Source: Lysinibacillus boronitolerans JCM 21713 = 10a = NBRC 103108 (lineage in GTDB: Bacteria > Bacillota > Bacilli > Bacillales_A > Planococcaceae). From it: DNA of 64,000 bases. The translations under genes and the position numbers were made by a program. How positions within the stretch are numbered: the first letter of the stretch is position 1; each line of letters begins with the position of its first letter. This document shows, piece after piece, positions 44,904-52,920 of the stretch. Below the pieces are notes generated by a model that was not told the DNA's origin, did not search any database, and worked only from the letters and a program-made list of their open reading frames with translations. The stretch covers positions 1 to 64,000 of the forward strand of contig NZ_JPVR01000064.1 of NCBI RefSeq assembly GCF_000772935.1, given 5' to 3'.

Positions 44904-45308
44904 ATTGGGACAGAAAAATTAAAAATTGGCGAGCTTGCAGAAAAAACAGGCATTACTAAACGAACAATCGATTACTATACAAATATTGGTTTGCTAGATG
45001 CAGAACGTTCTGCAGCAAATTATCGCTACTATGATCCAGCCATGATTAAACGGCTTCAATTTATTGAACAGCGCAAACAACAAGGGCTTTCACTTGTACA
45101 AATCCAACATGAGTTAAACATCACACCCTATGAAGAAATCGATGTACAGGTGCTTCGTTTAAAAATGCAAGATTTAGAGCATGATGTTACATCTCTGCTA
45201 GCACAAATGAACAAGCAAGATGATAAAAAAATTGAAACGATTAAGAAAAATGTTTCACCCGAAAGTATTGCATTAATGCAATCCTTATTATTACTCATTC
45301 ATAATTAG
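44904..45308 (+). CDS. MerR-family regulator with non-standard start
   Basis: The winged-helix N-terminus is clear: LKIGELAEKTGITKRTIDYY, then TNIGLLDAER. A coiled coil and short C-terminal tail follow. No ATG, GTG or TTG lies in frame between the TGA at 44883-44885 and the conserved domain. The only well-spaced candidate after GGAGGTG is ATT at 44904, giving 134 residues. A TTG at 44905 in the next frame would fit if one A is missing from the A5 run near 44914. The effector-binding domain is small and not recognisable. Confidence 0.75.
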   Translation: MGTEKLKIGELAEKTGITKRTIDYYTNIGLLDAERSAANYRYYDPAMIKRLQFIEQRKQQGLSLVQIQHELNITPYEEIDVQVLRLKMQDLEHDVTSLLAQMNKQDDKKIETIKKNVSPESIALMQSLLLLIHN

Positions 45309-45343
45309 GAGGTGACGTTCTGTTTTTACAGAACGACTATTTG
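45307..45343 (+). promoter_or_regulatory. Shine-Dalgarno, hairpin and possible CTG/TTG starts of the CNNM gene
   Basis: AGGAGGTGA (45307-45315) lies 25 nt before the TTG at 45341. A perfect 7-bp hairpin (45317-45323 with 45328-45334) fills the gap, leaving about 7 nt if folded. Alternatively CTG at 45320 is 7 nt from GGAGG and in frame. Either way the initiation region is unusual. Confidence 0.5.
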
Positions 45344-46675
45344 GAGACCATAATAAACCTATCGATTTTTACCATTTTATTAGCTTTAACAGGCTTTTTC
45401 GTGGCAACAGAATTTGCCATTGTAAAAGTACGTTCCTCAAGACTCGATCAGCTGGTGGCTGAAGGCAATAAAAAAGCAATTGCTGCTAAACATGTTGTTC
45501 AACACTTAGACGAATACTTATCAGCCTGTCAATTAGGAATTACTGTAACCGCTCTTGGTATCGGGATGGTTGGTGAAAAAACTTTTGAATTTATGCTTCA
45601 CCCGCTATTCGAAATGATCGGCATTTCTGATAAATATATGACGATTTTTACAATTGGAACAGCCTTTGCCATCGCTACGTTTTTACATGTAGTGGTCGGC
45701 GAATTAGCCCCAAAAACAGCTGCCATTCAAAAAGCTGAATCCATTACACTTCTTTTCGCAAAACCGATTATGTTTTTCTATAAGATCATGTATCCATTTA
45801 TTTGGTTCTTGAACGGTTCTGCACGCGTGTTAGTTGGCATATTCGGTATGAAACCTGCTAGCGAACATGAGCTATCTCATACAGAGGAAGAATTGCGATT
45901 ATTACTGTCTGAAAGCTTTAAAAGTGGTGAAATCAATAAATCTGAGCTCAAATATGTCAATAACGTCTTTGAATTTGACGAACGTATTGCTCGTGAAATC
46001 ATGGTTCCCCGAACAGAAATTGTTGGAATTGAACAAAATGAATCTTTTACAAACATTATTCATTACATCGCTGCTGAAAAATATACGCGTTACCCGATCT
46101 ATGATGGGGACCGAGATAATATACTAGGTTTCATCAATGCGAAAGAACTATTAACGCACGGTTTACTTGAACAACTTACAGACGACTCTTTAGTTCTAGA
46201 AGATTTCATTAATCCTGTCATTCGAGTAATTGAAACAATTCCAATTCAAGAATTACTTGTACGCATGCAAAAGGAACGAATCCATATGGCCATCTTAATG
46301 GATGAATATGGTGGTACATCTGGTCTTGTAACGGTTGAAGATATTTTAGAAGAAATTGTTGGTGAAATACGAGATGAATTTGATGATGATGAAATTGCAG
46401 ATATTCGAAAAATTACAGATCATCATTATTTATTAAATGCAAAAATGCTTGTGGAAGATGTGGAAAATCTATTAAACATTACACTAGATGCTGAGGAAGT
46501 GGAAACATTAGGTGGTTGGTTCTTAACTGTGAATAACGGCATTAAAGCATCAAAAAACATTGAGCTGGGCTCCTATATCTTTAGCATTTATGAGCAGCAA
46601 GGTCATCAAATTCATTATATCGAGGTTCGTCCTCTTCGAAAAAGTCTACCTCTCCAAACAGAGGTTCAATCGTAA
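45341..46675 (+). CDS. CNNM/CBS-domain membrane protein (HlyC/CorC family)
   Basis: A 444-residue protein. The CNNM membrane domain is about 1-190 ([34 protein letters not shown]). A pair of CBS domains spans about 205-330 ([34 protein letters not shown]). A C-terminal transporter-associated (CorC_HlyC) domain ends at about 430. The family is linked to magnesium/cobalt efflux and is often misnamed 'hemolysin'. TTG 45341 is used here; CTG 45320 would add seven residues (MFLQNDY). Confidence 0.9.
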   Translation: METIINLSIFTILLALTGFFVATEFAIVKVRSSRLDQLVAEGNKKAIAAKHVVQHLDEYLSACQLGITVTALGIGMVGEKTFEFMLHPLFEMIGISDKYMTIFTIGTAFAIATFLHVVVGELAPKTAAIQKAESITLLFAKPIMFFYKIMYPFIWFLNGSARVLVGIFGMKPASEHELSHTEEELRLLLSESFKSGEINKSELKYVNNVFEFDERIAREIMVPRTEIVGIEQNESFTNIIHYIAAEKYTRYPIYDGDRDNILGFINAKELLTHGLLEQLTDDSLVLEDFINPVIRVIETIPIQELLVRMQKERIHMAILMDEYGGTSGLVTVEDILEEIVGEIRDEFDDDEIADIRKITDHHYLLNAKMLVEDVENLLNITLDAEEVETLGGWFLTVNNGIKASKNIELGSYIFSIYEQQGHQIHYIEVRPLRKSLPLQTEVQS

Positions 46676-46758
46676 AGGCAAGAAACCTTATTCCATTATT
46701 AGCCATTTCACTATATAATGATAGAGAAAAATGATTTTAGTTGCAGGGGGCCATATAC

Positions 46759-47163
46759 ATGACATTATTTAAGCTATATCATTCAGATGGTATTCACATT
46801 ATTACTGATGTAAAAAAACACAAAACAAATATTGAGTTAAAAACAATCACAGGGGAAGTTCTATTTATTATCGTGGTCACAGATGAAAATTACACAGTCT
46901 ACGATGATCGTTTTGCAGGAGCTTCCAAGCAATTAAATTCAGTTGAAGCTTTCGATATTGATGGGAGTTTTCGTAGTTTAGATTTCGATAATATGCGCTC
47001 TCTATTTAAAGAATCATTTACAAAGCTATTACAAGAGATTGCTGTGTGTGTTAAAAATAAAGAGGAGCTTGTGGATATTGATACACTTCGCCATAAAGTA
47101 AGCGCTCAGATTAAAGGCATCCACTTCAGGGTGATCTCTGATACGAAAAAATATGAAATCTAA
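46759..47163 (+). CDS. Soluble protein of unknown function
   Basis: ATG at 46759 with GGGGG 8 nt upstream gives 134 residues. The first half is beta-rich (FKLYHSDGIHIITDVKKHK; VLFIIVVTDENYTVYDD), the second helical with LDFDNMRSLFKESFTKLL. No signal peptide, membrane helix or recognised family. Confidence 0.65.
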   Translation: MTLFKLYHSDGIHIITDVKKHKTNIELKTITGEVLFIIVVTDENYTVYDDRFAGASKQLNSVEAFDIDGSFRSLDFDNMRSLFKESFTKLLQEIAVCVKNKEELVDIDTLRHKVSAQIKGIHFRVISDTKKYEI

Positions 47164-47301
47164 CATGGAACAGACTGTCCACTATGGGCAGTCTGTTTCA
47201 ATTTTACACGATCTCTTCCCTTTCCCAAGTTGAAAGAAAAACACGCTTCTTTACTTTCATGTATAATGGAACTTAACAATCTGAAAATAAGGGGTGTTAG
47301 G

Positions 47302-47751
47302 ATGAATCGTGAACAATTAATCACACTCGTTTCAGAAAAGCTGAAATTAATCCGTACAGAAAAAGCTTTCACACAGGATCAAATGAGTGATTTACTAGGA
47401 TTATCAAAAAAAACACTTGTCCAAATTGAAAAAGGCCGTATACTAGCTGGCTGGACAACCACTGTTACAGTTTGCACATTGTGCCGAGACAGTACGATAT
47501 TACAGCATGAACTTGGTGGTGATCCATTAGAGGTTGTGGATTTAATCGCGAATAATGGAACATTGCAGCCAAAAGAGAAAACAATGGGTGGATACATATG
47601 GTGGAAAAACATTCAGGAATATGGTGGTTTTCGGCTACAGCAAAACGTCATCAGTCAGCATTATCGCATATTAGACAGCAATAATTTTCGCCTAATTTCT
47701 ACATTTGATGAACAAATAGCAAAGCAAGCATGGGAAAAACTACAGCTATAA
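47302..47751 (+). CDS. XRE-family HTH regulator
   Basis: A 149-residue protein starting at ATG 47302 (AAGGGGTGTTAGG upstream; longer in-frame starts lack a site). An N-terminal HTH_3 domain reads LKLIRTEKAFTQDQMSDLLG, then KKTLVQIEKGR. The C-terminal part (WWKNIQEYGGFRLQQNVISQ) is a family-specific domain of unknown ligand. Targets are unknown. Confidence 0.8.
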   Translation: MNREQLITLVSEKLKLIRTEKAFTQDQMSDLLGLSKKTLVQIEKGRILAGWTTTVTVCTLCRDSTILQHELGGDPLEVVDLIANNGTLQPKEKTMGGYIWWKNIQEYGGFRLQQNVISQHYRILDSNNFRLISTFDEQIAKQAWEKLQL

Positions 47752-48006
47752 TCTTTCAATCAAACAGTAGGAGCATTGCTATTTGCTTCTGCTGTGTTTC
47801 CCATTCCCTTCCTCTCATAAGTCATCCTCTCTAGACAAATGAATATAGATATAAAATCACCTATCATATGATAAAAAGAGTAGTATGAGAATTGTTTCTT
47901 TCAAAGTCCTATGAAAAAAGCCAGAAGAAGCTGGAAAAGTCGAAATTTGTAGAATAATTCTCTATACTTAAGGGTAAAGCTGTACTATTAGAAAGGATGC
48001 TCGTAA

Positions 48007-48741
48007 ATGAACCGAATACTAGCAATAAGTGACATACATGGAGAATTAGGGCTACTAGAAGAATTATTATTAAAAGTAAACTATGACCCAATGAACGACC
48101 AGCTTTTTCTTCTTGGTGATTATATTGATAGAGGGCCCTCTTCTAGTGGTGTGTTAAATTTAGTGAGTGAACTACAGGCAAAGGGTGCTCGCGTTTTGCT
48201 AGGTAATCATGAGGCGATCATGCTCAATGCATGCCGTTCAGGTCTTGCAAAACCATGGAACCATTGGGTAGGGCTTTGTGGTGGTGAGGCAACATTAGCA
48301 AGCTATGGCTATCAATTGGAAGACTTTGAGGAAGCTATCGAAAGTAATACTCTGCCTAGCTTTATTAAAACGCTCCCTAAGCTCGAAGAACATTTACAGT
48401 TACTTGAGACGTTTGAAATATATATTGAATTAGAAGATGCTATTTTCGTTCATGGTGGCGTTGTACCAGGTGTTACAATAGCCGAAACTGACCCCATGCG
48501 CTTACTTTGGATTCGCGATGAATTTCACGCAGGCTATCAAGGGGAAAAAACAATAATCTTCGGCCATACCCCTACCTTTAACCTACATCATAATCCAACT
48601 GATTATCGGGTTTATTTCGGAGAAAATAATATTATTGGCATTGACGGTGGAGCAGTGTTTGGCGGACAGTTACATGCATTCGAGTGGCCAAGTCGTCAAA
48701 TCGTTTCAGTCGAAAATAAAAAACCAACAAGTAACGAGTAA
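48007..48741 (+). CDS. PP2A/ApaH-like metallophosphoesterase
   Basis: A 244-residue calcineurin-like phosphatase with DIHGELGLLEELL (DxH), LLGDYIDRGPSSSGV (GDxxDRG), LLGNHEAIML (GNHE), and VHGGVVPG and IIFGHTPT. It resembles bacterial serine/threonine protein phosphatases and diadenosine tetraphosphatases. Substrate is uncertain. Monocistronic, with its stop inside the loop of the terminator. Confidence 0.9.
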   Translation: MNRILAISDIHGELGLLEELLLKVNYDPMNDQLFLLGDYIDRGPSSSGVLNLVSELQAKGARVLLGNHEAIMLNACRSGLAKPWNHWVGLCGGEATLASYGYQLEDFEEAIESNTLPSFIKTLPKLEEHLQLLETFEIYIELEDAIFVHGGVVPGVTIAETDPMRLLWIRDEFHAGYQGEKTIIFGHTPTFNLHHNPTDYRVYFGENNIIGIDGGAVFGGQLHAFEWPSRQIVSVENKKPTSNE

Positions 48742-48757
48742 ACTTGTTGGTTTTATT
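48720..48757 (+). terminator. Terminator of the phosphatase gene
   Basis: A 13-bp perfect stem (48720-48732 with 48742-48754), then a T/A-rich tail. The stop codon (48739-48741) lies in the loop. Confidence 0.8.
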
Positions 48758-48794
48758 TTCGTCATTATAATTTTTGAATAAATAAAGAGGAAAA

Positions 48795-49745
48795 TTAATA
48801 AAGCTTAAAGATAACTCCTACGAGAGAGTACACAATGACTGTTGAGAATAGTATCGTCATATGGAATAGTGAAAAAACAAACATTTTGGTAGCCCATTTT
48901 ACTTGATCTGTATTACTATGATAGCCATAAATACTCATCACCAGCCAAGCAACGCTTAAGATTAATGCCACAAGCATGATCCCTACACTTAACGAGCCAA
49001 ATAAGAAGCTTGATAGAATCAATAGTATTAAATAGAAATTGGTTTGATAATACGTTCGACGCATCCCTTTGATAACTGGTAGCATGGGCACACTGGCTGC
49101 TTCATAGTCTACACGTTTACGAATAGCAATCGCATAGAAATGTGGCATTTGCCAAATGACCATCACAAAAAATAATCCAAGTATCGCTGGGTGTGTAATA
49201 TCTGTAGATACAGCAGACCAACCGATTAATGGTGGTACCGCACCACTTATACTACCGATTTCTGTATTATAAATCGTACGACGCTTTGTCCACATTGTAT
49301 ATGGGACTACATATAGGAATACCCCTAATAAACCAAATGCCGCTGCTAAAGGTGACGCAAGTGCCAACACAGCTACTCCAATAATTAACATTACGACAGC
49401 TAATGATAAAGTCGATTTCGCTGACATTTCACCTGTTACAGTTGGTCGGCTTTGTGTACGAGGCATAATCGCATCAATATCACGATCATAGACATTATTA
49501 AAGGCCCCTGCAGCTCCAATGACAAGGGCGGAACCGATTGTTGAAAAAATGATTTCAGGTATATTGTCTACAAACGTCATTTTATTTTTGTACATGCCTA
49601 GCGTTAAACCAGCCCACATAGGTATTAAATTGGATTTGATAATCCCTGTCTTGACGGTTTGCGCTAAAATAGAAGAACGTGATGACTTCCCTCTTGTTTT
49701 TTCGGAGGCTAGTGGTTTATGCTCCGTTTTCAGATTTTGTTCCAT
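48795..49745 (-). CDS. ctaB: Protoheme IX farnesyltransferase (heme O synthase)
   Basis: A 316-residue UbiA-type prenyltransferase. Prenyl-diphosphate motif NNVYDRDIDAIMPRTQSRP near residue 85 and the second Asp-containing motif YAIAIRKRVDYEAASVPMLP near 205. About nine membrane helices. It makes heme O for cytochrome oxidase assembly. No ctaA or cox genes are adjacent. Confidence 0.96.
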   Translation of the reverse strand: MEQNLKTEHKPLASEKTRGKSSRSSILAQTVKTGIIKSNLIPMWAGLTLGMYKNKMTFVDNIPEIIFSTIGSALVIGAAGAFNNVYDRDIDAIMPRTQSRPTVTGEMSAKSTLSLAVVMLIIGVAVLALASPLAAAFGLLGVFLYVVPYTMWTKRRTIYNTEIGSISGAVPPLIGWSAVSTDITHPAILGLFFVMVIWQMPHFYAIAIRKRVDYEAASVPMLPVIKGMRRTYYQTNFYLILLILSSFLFGSLSVGIMLVALILSVAWLVMSIYGYHSNTDQVKWATKMFVFSLFHMTILFSTVIVYSLVGVIFKLY

Positions 49746-50020
49746 TCAGCTTAATTCCTTTTCTCCATAATTTCTACACGCTTCCATCGATAGAAAGCGA
49801 CAAAATTTGCATCTAGCACATCAAATTATTATTTTACCCCTTTTAGATCTGTTCTGTCTCTCTTTTCACATAAAGTACATGTTTTATCTAACAAAGCACG
49901 CTCATTCACAACATCTTCTATGATACCACCGACTGACGTGAAATTGAACCTTCTTGCCTCGATTCTTCCAATCACTATTGGAGAAAAATAATTTGATAAT
50001 AGGTCATATTACAGTACCCA
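49746..50020. other. Intergenic stretch upstream of ctaB without a supported gene
   Basis: No open frame with a ribosome site, RNA fold or repeat is visible. It presumably holds the ctaB promoter. Confidence 0.5.
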
Positions 50021-50048
50021 AAAAAACCGAGACAAATTTTTGCCTCGG
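50021..50048 (-). terminator. Terminator of the esterase gene
   Basis: Stem 50027-50036 with 50039-50048 (one G-U pair on the minus strand), then T7. Confidence 0.88.
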
Positions 50049-50056
50049 ATTTCCTT

Positions 50057-50710
50057 TTATTGAATTTCTTCCTGTAGTTGCTGTGCTAAAAATGCCACTA
50101 GATCACGAAGATTGTCAGGTGTTACACCATGTCCATCTGGGTATTGCTTAAAGGTCACCTTAGCACCAAATTGTTCAAAGATCTCTTTACTTTCCATACC
50201 CCATTGAGAAGGTATTACATAATCATAATCGCCGTGCGATATAAAAGCATGTAAATGTTCTACAGAGCGAATAGCATATTCCTCTGTCACAAACTTTGGC
50301 ATATACCCACTTAATGCAACAATCCCTGTCACTAAATTCCCCATGACAAAGGCAAGTGATTGTGCTAAAACCGCGCCTTGGCTAAAGCCTAAAACAAATA
50401 CTTTATGAGGATCAATTTTATATTCATCGATGGCCTCTAATATAAATCGTTGCAATGCTACCAACACTTTATCGAAGATAGCACGATCTGGTTGCCCTAC
50501 GTCTTGAATGGTAAAAAAAGCATAGCCAGGATGTTGCGTAATTGGCCCTCGTAAACTAAATATATGACATTGCTCTTGAAAATCCTGCACTAATTGTGGT
50601 AAATCATCCTCATTACTGCCCATGCCATGAAGCAAAAAAATAGCGGGGTATTTCTTCGTAGGGTCCATATTTGTTGGTTGTGTATGGTTAAAAGTAAATG
50701 GTGTATTCAT
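50057..50710 (-). CDS. Alpha/beta-hydrolase, phospholipase/carboxylesterase family
   Basis: A 217-residue hydrolase. The oxyanion loop is LLHGMGSNEDDL, the nucleophile elbow is VLGFSQGAVLA, and the catalytic Asp and His are in SHGDYDYVIP and YPDGHGV. It belongs to the short esterase group of YtpA/Est-like proteins. Substrate is unknown. Confidence 0.9.
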   Translation of the reverse strand: MNTPFTFNHTQPTNMDPTKKYPAIFLLHGMGSNEDDLPQLVQDFQEQCHIFSLRGPITQHPGYAFFTIQDVGQPDRAIFDKVLVALQRFILEAIDEYKIDPHKVFVLGFSQGAVLAQSLAFVMGNLVTGIVALSGYMPKFVTEEYAIRSVEHLHAFISHGDYDYVIPSQWGMESKEIFEQFGAKVTFKQYPDGHGVTPDNLRDLVAFLAQQLQEEIQ

Positions 50711-50748
50711 TCAATCAAATTCCTTTCGCGTAAAGCTTCGTAACAAAA

Positions 50749-51306
50749 TCAGCATAATTTTGTTCTATTAATTAATCCATCTGTATGGTAGGCAATATAG
50801 CCATTAACAATTCGTATCGTTTCTTGAGGGTCTGCGTCAAAGAGTATTTTTGATTGCTCTGGCGTGGAAACAAGCACGGTTAATAAATCCATGCGCATGG
50901 AATGCCCAGCAGAGCTATAGGCATAATCATAAATAATCGCTTCCTCTGTCATCTCTTCCGACTCATATTGCTGATGGAATAAATCCTTTGCAGCATCCAA
51001 TTGCTCTGCTACTTGTTGACGAATTCGCATCTGATGCATTAATAATTCCTCTTCAAGAGCTGATGGCTTTAGCCACTCTTTAGCTCGAAGCATTTTTAGA
51101 AATTCTTGCTCCCAAGCCTGTTCATTCTCAGTAAAATAAAGCATATTAATCATCAACAAGTCCCAAAAGTCTACAGATGTTGAAGCTGATTGTCGCTGCA
51201 TGGCAATCGTTTCCTTAAAATGCTCTTCCACTTTTGTAATATTCATATTGCGAACTAAATGGTTACATACGTTTTCTATAAACTTATTTGCCACTTCTTG
51301 TGCCAT
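50749..51306 (-). CDS. Helical protein of unknown function
   Basis: A 185-residue all-helical soluble protein (VANKFIENVCNHLVRNMNIT; EEELLMHQMRIRQQVAEQLD). AAAGGA precedes the ATG. No recognised domain. It lies 38 nt upstream of the esterase gene, so the two may share a transcript. Confidence 0.7.
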   Translation of the reverse strand: MAQEVANKFIENVCNHLVRNMNITKVEEHFKETIAMQRQSASTSVDFWDLLMINMLYFTENEQAWEQEFLKMLRAKEWLKPSALEEELLMHQMRIRQQVAEQLDAAKDLFHQQYESEEMTEEAIIYDYAYSSAGHSMRMDLLTVLVSTPEQSKILFDADPQETIRIVNGYIAYHTDGLINRTKLC

Positions 51307-51443
51307 AAAAAATCCGTCCTTTATATCAACAAATCAATTTCTTTCTTATCATACCATGATTGTGAAATATGGCAACGAACCTCGCTCACTTGATTTTTAA
51401 GTAAAAAGGATGACTCCATATACTTTGGAGACATCCAATTATC

Positions 51444-52145
51444 TTATGAGAAAACATAGCTATCCATATTGTCGATTGTATTTTGAATAGCAGCTTTCAA
51501 CGATTTTTGCTCTTCACCACAAGAAGCTAGCGCATCCTCCAATGTCAGTGCAGCATTCGCTATAAATGGAGCCAATTGCAAATCTTTTGCCAATTGAATA
51601 AGTACGAGGGCTCTATTCCATTTCCAACGAGGATTTGTTGGATCTAGCTGAATCGCTTGCTCCAAATAACCGAGGGCATCAAATGGCATCCAGCCAAAGC
51701 GGTGCATCGTCTGCCCTGTTATCCCCCAGTAGACAGCCTTATTTGGGTTTTCCTTTACTGCTTGCTGAAAGCAGTGAACACTTTCATTGTAATGATGTGC
51801 GAATAAGAACAGCTCTCCTTGTGTAAAAAAGGATTGCGCTTTGTCAGCTGATGCTCCAGTTTTTGCGACTTCCTCCAATTGCTGAATACGCTTCGCAAAT
51901 GCCTCTTCATCTTTTATTGCTCGTATTTCTACCACTAGATCTGATTCTGGATAGCTTTCATCAGCTCGTTCCACATGCTGTACTTCGATATGAGCAGTTG
52001 GCTTTGGATAACGATCATATTCATATTCTTCTAATAATCGAATATATTTTTGTGCCAATACTTTGTCCTCTTCGTTTGTCACCTGCTTTGCTAATTCATA
52101 GCATTTCATCAGTTCACCATTATAAAAATAATCATCCATTGACAT
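51444..52145 (-). CDS. TPR-containing protein
   Basis: A 233-residue soluble protein. Two TPR-like units are visible: AQSFFTQGELFLFAHHYNES, then HCFQQAVKENPNKAVYWG; and FDALGYLEQAIQLDPTNPRW. N-terminal 90 residues are acidic. GGAGG lies 8 nt before the ATG. Likely a protein-interaction scaffold; partner unknown. Confidence 0.75.
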   Translation of the reverse strand: MSMDDYFYNGELMKCYELAKQVTNEEDKVLAQKYIRLLEEYEYDRYPKPTAHIEVQHVERADESYPESDLVVEIRAIKDEEAFAKRIQQLEEVAKTGASADKAQSFFTQGELFLFAHHYNESVHCFQQAVKENPNKAVYWGITGQTMHRFGWMPFDALGYLEQAIQLDPTNPRWKWNRALVLIQLAKDLQLAPFIANAALTLEDALASCGEEQKSLKAAIQNTIDNMDSYVFS

Positions 52146-52202
52146 TTATATTTCCTCCAGTGTACAACTATTCAGTATTTTTAGTATACACCACAAAAAC
52201 AA

Positions 52203-52239
52203 AAGAGACCGTATCTAAATAATTTTGATACAGTCTCTT
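52203..52239 (-). terminator. Terminator of the thioredoxin-like gene
   Basis: A 12-bp stem (52204-52215 with 52227-52238, one G-U pair), then TTTT on the minus strand. Confidence 0.85.
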
Positions 52240-52245
52240 ACTTTT

Positions 52246-52725
52246 CTATTTATTTAACACAACCGTATTTAAGAACGTTCGTAAATCTTCTTCTTTAAGA
52301 GCTCCTACAAAGCGATTTACTTCTTTACCATCTTCGAAACGAATGAATGTTGGTGTTGCCTTAATATTATATTTTTCCCATAGATCATCGTATTCATAGA
52401 CATTCAATTGAGCAATATCAACACCAAGCTCATCGGCAATTGGCATTAATACTGGTGTAAATGCTTGACAGTGTACACAGATTGGACTGAAGAAGTAAGC
52501 ATTAACCGGTTCGCCCGCTTTAATTTTAGCTTCTAGTTCGTCTGGTAACATAATGTTTTGATAGTTTTCATCATCCAATTGATCAATTGTTTCTTGTTTT
52601 AGCTTTTTATCGCCATAAGGATTGTTTGCGCTTTCTAATTTACTTTTGTTTGAGATGTTGGTAAGCACAATAATTGCTGCAAATAAAACAACAATCACTG
52701 AACCAATAATTAATAGTTTTTTCAC
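52246..52725 (-). CDS. Membrane-anchored thioredoxin-fold protein
   Basis: A 159-residue protein with an N-terminal membrane anchor (3-24), a linker, then a thioredoxin domain with active site FFSPICVHCQAFTP (CVHC) and cis-Pro loop KATPTFIRFEDG. The domain is expected outside the membrane, acting in disulfide exchange. The CVHC dipeptide is unlike CGPC thioredoxin and closer to oxidase-type CxxC sites. Confidence 0.88.
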   Translation of the reverse strand: MKKLLIIGSVIVVLFAAIIVLTNISNKSKLESANNPYGDKKLKQETIDQLDDENYQNIMLPDELEAKIKAGEPVNAYFFSPICVHCQAFTPVLMPIADELGVDIAQLNVYEYDDLWEKYNIKATPTFIRFEDGKEVNRFVGALKEEDLRTFLNTVVLNK

Positions 52726-52920
52726 TAAAGCAGTGACCTCCTTTTTTACACTAAAAGCCCTAGTTTTAGTGCATTCGCGATTGATTATAAATTGTTTTGA
52801 AAACCTAGTAAACTAATTCGCCTTTAAATGAAGATATTTCACATTTATAACATAATTTTAAGTATATTTGGGAACATACATAATGAGAGTTCATGCAAAT
52901 TTGAATGTGGGGTGATTATG

